DNA from: Pseudoips prasinana
Lineage: Eukaryota > Arthropoda > Insecta > Lepidoptera > Nolidae
Assembly (NCBI GenBank): GCA_951640165.1
Contig: OX621250.1
Coordinates: forward strand, 18,749,501 to 18,813,500
Direction: 5' to 3'
Length of the DNA stretch: 64,000 nucleotides
Both the position numbers and the translations under genes were made by a program. Positions 55,042-64,000 of the stretch are shown piece after piece (position 1 is the stretch's first letter; every line of letters begins with the position of its first letter). The notes below the pieces were generated by a model that worked only from the letters and a program-made list of their open reading frames with translations, was not told the DNA's origin and made no database searches.

Positions 55042-55229
55042 CTAGCTGTGTCCCGCGGTTTTACCTGCGTTAAACTTTATAAATGTGTTAATGCAGGGTA
55101 TCAGCTAACCCCATACCAAATTTTATTAAAATCGCTCCAGCAGTTTAGATGTGAAGAAATAACAAACATTCACTACACAACAACACTCACACACACTCAC
55201 AAACTTTCGCCTTTATAATATTAGTGTGA
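55042..55229 (-). mobile_element. Helitron-like element, full length
   Basis: Minus-strand TCACACTAATATTATAAAGG ... CGGGACACAGCTAG between A and T, 188 bp. Confidence 0.7.
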
Positions 55230-56284
55230 TAAATAAATATATTTCTTATTAAATCTTTCTCTTTATAATATAAGTTTAGATCCTGATGTTAGTTTTTAGA
55301 TTATTTCATTGACTAATGTACACTAATTACAGTATTCCTGATACTAGTATTAAGTTAAGTTAATACGTTTATATAGGCATTTACATACTAGTGGATAGGT
55401 TAAACTTGTTAAGAGCACGATCGATACATTTTATATTTATTACTATATTAAGTTGTCTTATGTTAATTTAGTTCGGTAATAAATCAATAATAAACACACG
55501 AACGATTACGCGATACTCAATAAACTTAAAGAACGAATTTTTAACAGAATTATCATTCGAGTGGCCATTAAATTAAAATTCTGTTTAATTTCTTGGATCT
55601 ATCGAAATTAAAATTCTCGGAAACGTTTTCTAACGTACGTAAGATATTGATGTTTTTTTCGCACATTTACAATCTATAAGTTAGCTAGATTACACGTTAA
55701 AGCAATAAAGTAACAAAAACTTAGTATTCCCGTCGCCATATGTTTCAACAACTGATCTATGGTGTCACGAAAATTATGTTATTATTTTTATGCGAAAATG
55801 ATATGCGTTGTTTTAAATAATTATGTTTAATCGTTTGTTGGCAATATCTCGTTTAGGTACTTTACGGGCTTTTGGTTTTTACGGGATCTTGGGAAGGTGG
55901 ATACGACTGCACGCAGTCAAGTAGACATTTCCCAAAGTCGGCGGGCTCTGCCACGATGATGCTCACGCAGCAAGAATCATTTTTTACTAACACTAGTTTA
56001 TAAGTTGTCATTGTAACTAACACATATGGAGTTTATTCTGAATTAAATTATATTATTATTTGGTGTGAAGTGTTGTGTATGTCATATACTGTGTTTATCA
56101 ATAATCGTACTTTATGTTCAACTTAATTAGGAATAATTCCGAATATAGGTGCTGTATATTGGAAATTTTGAATTGACCAAGCAAAATAATGTGTGTCCTT
56201 ACTATCATCTGAAGTATATTCATACTATGAGGATACAAATCTGGTCCGAAACGTGAAAAACGTTTAACAAGTGAAGTAGCTTGA

Positions 56285-56550
56285 CGCAAAATCATCATCA
56301 TCATTATATCAGACGAAAGACATACAATGCTAGACGAAGGCCTTCCTCAAAGATCTCCACAATAGTCGGTCGTGCGCTGCCTGCTACCTTTGCAAGATCG
56401 TCAGTCCACCTTGTACGGGGCTTGCTCACGCTGCATCTTCCGATTCGTACTCACCACCATCATCATCATATCAGCCGAAAGACGTCCACTGCTGGACAAA
56501 GGTTTCCCCCAAAGATCTCCACAATTACCGGTCTTGCGTTATTCGGATCC
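56285..56550 (-). mobile_element. Two RTE-like LINE tails in series, minus
   Basis: (ATCATC)n then TATATCAGACGAAAGACATA at 56288 and TATCAGCCGAAAGACGTCCA at 56468, each followed by the reversed coding end (GATCTCCACAAT...). The frames at 56281-56590 are shadows. Confidence 0.65.
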
Positions 56551-57272
56551 TGCGTTTTCCAGGTTCGTACTGGTTTGTGGTAAATTATAATTAATTAATT
56601 AGCTTACTTTTATTAATAGGTTCGTATGTTGTTAAAACATTCAAGCTAATCTCAAAAATATAAGTAATATTACTCATTAATAAGAATAATGATAATCTGT
56701 ACAATCGAATAGGTACTAAAAGAAGTTTAAACGAAGTTTAAAGAAATTTAATTTTATATTTAAGAAATGTCGAATTACTCGTTATTTTACGTAAATGGTG
56801 TGTCACGACTATGAAAAAGCTTTAAAATATAATTTTATGTCTATTTTTGGCCAGAGTTGTTTATGAGGAAATCCTGATCTATTTCGTCGCCTTTTAAAAT
56901 AGAACAGATAAGTACTCGTATTTCTTTTAATATTATTGCCAGTCCTATTTGCTCCAGTAACTTTCAGAGCAATAACTTATTTAAATTGAGTTGAGTTATT
57001 AAGTGAAGGTAATAGGGTGTGAATAGTTTAGTTGTAGTACTTTTAATATCCTCACCAGAATAATTTCCATCTATATCCAAGGATGCCCATTCCTTTATAT
57101 GAAGAAGAGGGGAGATGATTTGTAAAGCACACTAACGAATAAAAATTAAATGGAAGAAATTGCCAAACACATTTTTAAACATTTAAACATATTATTTTAC
57201 AATTATTTGGAATGTTAGGCGTAAATAAGAAAAGTGTTTATGGACATCGTACGTACATTTTTTTTTAATAAA

Positions 57273-57340
57273 TCACACTAATATTATAAATGCGAAAGTT
57301 TGTAAGTGTGTGAGTGTGTATGTTAGTTACTTCTTCACGT
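57273..57340 (+). mobile_element. Helitron-like element, 5' end only
   Basis: TCACACTAATATTATAAATG, then CGAAAGTTTGTAAGTGTG; cut off where the next inverted-repeat element starts. Confidence 0.6.
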
Positions 57341-57350
57341 ATGTTAGAGA

Positions 57351-57637
57351 CAAGTGAAAGATACATTATATAAAGAAACATAGAAAACCTGACACGTACC
57401 TTGATCGATGAATTTGTCACTCAACGAGGTAACGTTTAAAAATGATTTTTAAGAAGTAGGTACCTACTAGAAATACCTACTTCTTAAAATTAGGCTTCGT
57501 GAAGGCGCCTTCACAACGCCGTTTACGGGTAGAGTGCCTAAAAAAACTGACGACATTACCTCGTTTAGTGACAAATTTATCGATCAAGGTACGTGTCAGG
57601 TTTCTTATATTCCTTTATATAATATATCTTTCACTTG
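57351..57637. mobile_element. Inverted-repeat element with ~85-bp arms
   Basis: Left arm 57351-57434 (CAAGTGAAAGATACATTATA ... TCACTCAACGAGGTAACG) pairs with right arm 57553-57637 (ATTACCTCGTTTAGTGACAA ... TTTCACTTG) with mismatches. Inside lie two further hairpins: AAGAAGTAGGTA/TACCTACTTCTT (57451-57485) and the palindrome GTGAAGGCGCCTTCAC (57499-57514). Confidence 0.75.
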
Positions 57638-58347
57638 TTGCTAACGCCAACTTAGTATGGCGTAATTTAATTTCCCTTAGATTTTACAACAAGTATTTTC
57701 GTTCAATGAGCAGTCCGACAAATACCTTCACCGTAATATTTTATAGATTATATAGCCAGTATTCTATCTACTTAATGTTGGGTTCTTGTGCGTGAGCGCA
57801 GATGCCACAGTTCATCGAGACATGGGGATGTGCCAGTAACGCGTGACGGCACCATCACGCGTTTCAGACTTACATATACTTCCCAAAATGTATCTATTAG
57901 CTTCCACAAGCCATGGTAGCGCTTACGAACAGATGGGCTTGTTTGTTGAATAAATGCAAAAAAATATATCATAAAGCATATATATACATGGATCAATCTC
58001 CAAAACGGGCGTATTCGTGTGATCGCTCTGGTGCTTTTCAATTATTGATAGTTAATGGTAATTATGTATCACATTAGAATGATTGATTTTCAAATAGTAC
58101 ATTTTTACTATTGGCCTTCAATTTACTCAAACAGTTATGGAAATATTTAAGTTCAAAATTTTTCACGACCAGAGCAATCATAATTGGTGCCTGAGCGATC
58201 ATAAATGTTGAAATTAGTGAAACAAAAAAATAAAATTGATAAAATATTATTTATTTAGCCGGTTTCAGTCATATTCAGTGTACGTGTAACAAGATTTTTA
58301 GAATTATATGTAAATGTATTATTTTAGAAAAAGATCAGGGCATATAA

Positions 58348-58553
58348 GGCCTCGTGCAGACGAGCAGCATTTATCTGACAACAGAGCCAACTTCAGCTGT
58401 CGACTGCGGCAACAGCATCAGCCAACATTGATCGACGTTTGCCATCGACACGTGGATAGCAAACGCCGACCAATGACGATAGCTGGAGTCGCCTCTGTCA
58501 ACAGCTGAAGTTGGCTCTGTCGACAACAAAGTACTGCTCATCTGTTTGACGCC
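58348..58553. mobile_element. Harbinger-like MITE, 206 bp
   Basis: Flanked by TAA on both sides (58345-58347 and 58554-58556), the duplication typical of PIF/Harbinger. The terminal repeats of about 53 bp start GGCCTCGTGCAGACGAGCAG on one side and GGCGTCAAACAGATGAGCAG on the other, and share the inner block CAGAGCCAACTTCAGCTGT exactly. The 64-codon frame across it is chance. Confidence 0.65.
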
Positions 58554-58635
58554 TAAGACGTCATGCTGCCTATATCGTCATCTTTAAAAAAAACAGTTTC
58601 ATATCTTTTTTAGCTGTTGTTTACTAATGTCTTAT

Positions 58636-59346
58636 TTATTGTACATTATCTTTGTTTGGAGGTAAAACCAACATTTTTCTTTCTAAACGTTTACCTTCTT
58701 TACTTTGATTTTCATTTTTCTTAATAAGGCTATATATTATATGATGAATGATGAATATATCTAAACGTTTTTGAGACGTATGTGATATGTTGCTAATTGT
58801 GCTTGGCAGACTTTCGGGACAGATGATAGAGGAAGCACTTCCAATGCATGTTAGTTCGTTCGTCCGTTCAGTAGATCTTGTTATTTTTCTTAGTCTACTA
58901 ATCGGTGAGACGGGTGAATCAAAATAAAACAAATTTTCGTATTCTTTAAAGGTCTCTGGAAGACAGGACCTTGTCTGACAATGAATTTTTACACGATTAA
59001 TAATTTTTAAACTCATTTCAACATCTTGTTTTACAGTTTGCAGTATATCTCTATGTTTTGTTACATTGTTGGCTAGAGATGATTGAGGTACATTTGAAAA
59101 AGGATGACGGTTCTCAGACACATCTATTGCTGGAAACTTATCCAATAATTTTCTTTAAATAATACCGTCGAGAACTCTGCCTACTTTTCTTCCTGTGAAT
59201 ATTTTGCTGTCTTGTAGTCAAATCACTCATTGGTAGTACTGACTTTACAAGCCATTGTGCGTATAATTTTTTATCTTGGCCATTCTACGCTCAGGCAATT
59301 TCTTCTTAAGACGTTTCTCTTCAATAGATAATTTGTTTCGAGGCAT
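58636..59346 (-). pseudogene. Decayed N-terminal part of a repeat-borne protein gene
   Basis: Three minus-strand pieces: 59346-59245 MPRNKLSIEEKRLKKKLPER..., then in a second frame LVKSVLPMSDLTTRQQNIHR followed by KKSRQSSRRYYLKKI, then the long frame 59145-58636 beginning DKFPAIDVSENRHPFSNVPQ (169 residues with no domain recognised). The order 'basic start, P..D.T.RQQ..RKK.R..SRRYY' resembles a multi-copy lepidopteran family of uncharacterised proteins with basic N-termini. At least two frameshifts separate the pieces. Function unknown. Confidence 0.45.
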
Positions 59347-59361
59347 GATTTCAATCTGCAT

Positions 59362-60061
59362 CTAGTCTGACGCCTGTCTCCCAGAGGGGTAGGCATAGAA
59401 AACAGACTTCCATTTGTCACGATCCTTGCACACCTCTTTCGCTTCGTTTACTGACATTATATTCTTCATACATGCTCGCCGGTTTAGGGTACTTCTGACC
59501 TGACCTTTCCTGAGTACGTCTCCGATTTGATCAGAGAATGTTCTAAGAGGTCTTCCGCTTCCAGTTGTACCATTCACACAGGTCAGATATACTTCTTTTG
59601 TCAATCTTCTTTCATTCATCCTTTCTAAATCTCTGCATACCTTTTTCAATCTTTGTGACTATATCCTCTTTCACACCACAACGCTCTTTTACATCATTAT
59701 TTCGAATTCTATCTCTCAAAGTCACACCACACATACTTCTCAGAGCTCTCATTTCCACTGCATTTATTTTACTTTAATGATTTTTCTGCCATACCCAATT
59801 TTCATTTCCATACATTGAAGTTGGCACTAACACTTCATCGTGCACGGCCAGTCGAGCCTTCTTCGAGTCTTGTCGGCTCATAAAGGCGTGTAGTGCCCCA
59901 TTCACTCTGTTCCCCGCATTTACTCTTCTAACTATATATTTTTCATATTTCCCATCTCTCGTCAACAAAGTTCCCAAATATAAAAACTCTTTCACCTGTT
60001 CGACTTTCTCTCCTCCAATCACAACATCACATGCTGTCGTGTATTCATCCCTCTGCAACAA
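59362..60061 (-). pseudogene. RTE-like LINE reverse transcriptase C-terminal fragment
   Basis: Piece 1 (60061-59774): TACDVVIGGEKVEQVKEFLY, then LGTLLTRDGKYEKYIVRRVN and AGNRVNGALHAF.SRQDSKKARLAVH..VLVPT.MYG. Piece 2 (59649-59362): [20 protein letters not shown] ... [20 protein letters not shown] ... [13 protein letters not shown]. Between them residues of 'AVEMRALRSMCGVTLRDRI' can be read with a frameshift. This is the C-terminal half of a lepidopteran RTE-like ORF. It directly abuts the gene remnant at 59346. Confidence 0.75.
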
Positions 60062-60899
60062 TAGTTGCCATTAAATTTTAGAGAAGACCTTTCTTATCTA
60101 AAATTATGTTGTGTTAGCTAAATGCCAATATAAAAACTGATAAAATACGATAAAATCCGTTTATGGACCAAATAAACCCAGGAAAGGTTATAAATTAAAG
60201 GTTCTATGCATAGTTCATAATTTTTCATTGTAACAGTGCAGTACTACTACTTAAAATAGATGAGTTATGACGTACAATTAATGCAAAATATCATCGCTAT
60301 GGTCTTATTGGACAGAGCAATCAGAGCCATAGCGATCAGAAAAAGTCACAAAATCATAAATATAGCCGAATTTAAAAGCGGTGGAAAGTTGTGATTACGT
60401 CTCATAAAAAACACCATAAACATTACTTAATTCGTATAAGAAACACATTCACAAGCTTACTATTTAATTTAAGTAACGTGCCATAGCAATCATAAAATTC
60501 GAGAACCAAATCCAGAGCAATCATAAATTTACCTTCGTAGTGTTGGAACTAGGGAACGTGACACACAGGTATCCTCCTCGGCGATTAGACCACTGCTGGT
60601 GTTGCCCCAGGGAAGGAGAATAGAGTGTCTATAATGCGTTACTAGGGATCAGCGCGATGTTTTGCGTCCGCGCAGAGCGATGAGATAAAATGCCCGGTCA
60701 CGTTTTAAAATTCAAATTGTGGCAAAAGTATTATTAATATAAGTAAAAATATTTTATGACTATAAAAATTAACTATTTGTTATGTAATTTAAATAAGTTG
60801 TTTCATATAAACCTTCTTATTAAAAAGTTAAAGAATATTTTTTCCATTCAAGCGGGAGTTGGGTCAACCCAGAGCGATCAGGATTTTAGGGTTTAAGAT

Positions 60900-62185
60900 A
60901 TATTTTTAAATATTTAAAATAATCTTATTCATAATATTAGCCTTGTATCACATAGATTAGACACCGAACTATATATAAAAAAATATTTTGAAAACGTTTT
61001 TCGATTTTGAAATGGGTTTATCCAGCCCGACACGAAAAAAAATGCCTCTGAAGATCGACCCACATGCAGCACATCAAGTCTTGTACTACAGGAACTTGGT
61101 CTTTGCTCGGGGTCGTTATTTGTATCTTTGTAAAATTTCTCTGGTAGCGCCTGTTTTCACGACTTGGACGTCGCGTATATAGACTTAAGGTACATTAAAC
61201 GGTCTTGTAATATTTGTAATAAAGTAGTTTAGTACAATCTGGCAAAGCGCTCTAAAAAAATAGTAGTTAGTAGGTATAGTGGATAATCACGGAGGTGGTC
61301 GCGTTGTCAAAGCTTCCGCGTTTAATCAACGCAGAAGCTAGTACATAGTGAAGCCTTTGAATAGAAAACGTGATTTTAGTCAGGTTTTTACCACAAAAAC
61401 GGATTGCTGAACACAAAAAGTATTCGGTAAAGCACACGCGTGGGAACCTCAGTTGACGACGATGTTCGTCTGAAGCTAAGATTCTTTAGCGTTGGATAAG
61501 AATTAGGAAAATTAAGGCTTTCTAAGACGTGGACCTCACGGGTTCAGGGTGAATATGATTTGAGTAAATATTTTTATTAAATATGGCCCATTAGATTGTT
61601 GCCTTGCTTAAAGGCTCTTGTGACGCGATGTGTAGTGGTATTACTGACGACGGTTGCCGAAAAAATAAATTAGATATTCAAGCACTACTTACGTAACTGT
61701 TCGAAATAAAAAATATTGAGGCAAGACTAAGGTAGATTAGAGCATAGTCACTAGCAAGACAATTTTGTAGATCCTAAACCAAAACGGTTAAGTTATTTTT
61801 GTGACGTTTTTTCCAGCATATTGTAAGATTTTTCTATAATATTGCGTTTTTATTTAGCCTAGGAGGTAGCCTGCATTTATATCACTGGATGAGACGAGCG
61901 TGGGCTCAAGTTGTTTAGCAAATAAGACTATAAACTAACTAACTTAAGCCAGAGGCTGACCTCATTGCTGTCCATGGCCCAATGCTATGAAACTAGAAAT
62001 TTGATAGCTACTTATGAAACTTGATAGCTTGGAAGGTGTTATTAATATGATATGATCTTACATACACGTAACTGTGAACATATAAATTAGCCATGTTTCT
62101 AGAAACAAAGCTGGATTCTTAAGAAGACGGTGCTGGCATGATCTCTGCCGGATGAATAAATTTATGATTTCCCAGTTTTGAGTAA
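60900..62185. other. AT-rich, nothing recognised
   Basis: The 64-codon frame 60988-61182 has no domain. No repeat family identified. Confidence 0.55.
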
Positions 62186-62189
62186 GCTA

Positions 62190-63459
<1,270 letters not shown>

Positions 63460-63460
<1 letters not shown>

Positions 63461-63840
63461 GCTAACTGTCCGGCAATTAAAGATTCAAAAATATCAGCGA
63501 CAGTTATAGCGGGTTCGGTTCGCAGGTGCTTCGTGGGTTTCGGATTTGGGGGGTGGTGGGGATCGTCACGTCGGTAATCGGACGTCGGCTTTAGTTTTTC
63601 GGAAAAATCTTATCGGTACGGGATCGATTTCCACAGCGGATAATGCACGCACGTGTCGCGATCCGAACCGCCGGCCATTGGACACACTGTCGCTACCTGA
63701 TTGAGCTGTACTACACGACAGGTTGTTTGCTAAAAACTGTCTCCACAGACCCTGCCAAATTGAATGTAATTAATTTTTTGCTTTTCATTGCGGTCTGGGC
63801 TTTGATTGCAGTGCGGTTGTTTGCTTAGGATGTTCAGATA
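63460..63840. other. GC-richer stretch of unknown role
   Basis: Contains GCACGTGTCGCGATCCGAAC, GGATTTGGGGGGTGGTGGGG and many CG dinucleotides against an AT-rich background. A 61-codon frame (63643-63828) ends in a hydrophobic run but resembles nothing known. It could be regulatory DNA or the edge of the next gene; it cannot be decided here. Confidence 0.3.
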
Positions 63841-64000
63841 AAAAAAATCTATTAACTGAAATGCTTGCGTACGTAGAGGAGGGGAATTAAGCCTGGGTTG
63901 CAACGCTATACTTTAGTTAGTGCTCTTGAATTTACATTTAGATGTACCTTTGTTTCAACCAGTGTGTTATAGAATTTCGCATTACGCCTAGAAATGTAAC

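Larger units (their letters stand above)
57985..60890. repeat. Cluster of a short repeated motif, CCAKAGCRATCATAAA
   Basis: Occurrences: 58020 (reversed), 58169, 58191, 60292 (reversed, weaker), 60312, 60328, 60481, 60512, 60672 (weaker) and 60868. They flank, and do not lie within, the decayed gene, MITE and LINE fragment at 58.3-60.1 kb. Subterminal short repeats like this are often transposase-binding sites, so the interval may be the body of one large element; that is inference. Confidence 0.45.

Noticed and set aside
63643..63828. Small membrane protein gene
   Set aside because: Only 61 codons, no family resemblance, no splice or promoter support; the hydrophobic end may be chance.

Overview
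The window looks like nuclear DNA of a ditrysian moth or butterfly (Lepidoptera). It is AT-rich and has one intron-rich developmental gene. It carries many dispersed repeats whose sequences I recognise as typical of Lepidoptera: RTE-type LINE tails ending in a 'CAGCAGTGGA...GATGATGATG' signature, tRNA-headed SINEs, Helitron-like elements ending in 'GGGGCACAGCTAG', CR1/jockey-like LINE fragments, and a Tc1 transposon. Species cannot be told from this.

The one host gene I can support is the Pax3/7-class segmentation gene gooseberry (gsb), on the + strand in six coding exons from 15538 to 38955. A tiny first exon (18 codons plus one base) lies 15.8 kb upstream of the paired-box exons. The exon phases join cleanly into a 472-residue protein with paired domain, octapeptide, Ser50 homeodomain, and a Ser/Pro/Thr-rich tail. 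Introns 1, 3 and 5 contain GC-rich islands standing out of AT-rich DNA; these are candidate enhancers. Intron 5 holds an old, diverged array of roughly 190-bp tandem repeats.

Layout: 1-15.5 kb is the upstream flank (CR1-like and jockey-like LINE fragments, a three-copy 235-bp tandem repeat, SINE and RTE pieces, and a compositionally distinct stretch just before exon 1). 15.5-39 kb is gsb, with intron 1 hosting a hAT-type MITE (8-bp target duplication), a 5S-rRNA-derived repeat, and several perfect hairpins. 40-52 kb is a dense nest of transposable elements: a SINE family interrupted repeatedly by Helitron-like elements, an apparently intact Tc1 transposon (44260-45903), and LINE fragments. 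53-62 kb holds inverted-repeat elements, a Harbinger-like MITE, a decayed coding element with a nested RTE fragment, and a repeated 10-15 bp motif. 62-64 kb holds a long (TA)n tract and a GC-richer stretch at the right edge.

Apart from gsb and the Tc1 transposase, I see no intact protein-coding gene. Most other open frames are transposon remnants or chance. Two patterns seem most worth following: the set of perfect short-loop hairpins (10.7-46.4 kb), and the recurrent insertion of Helitron-like elements near one site of the same SINE.
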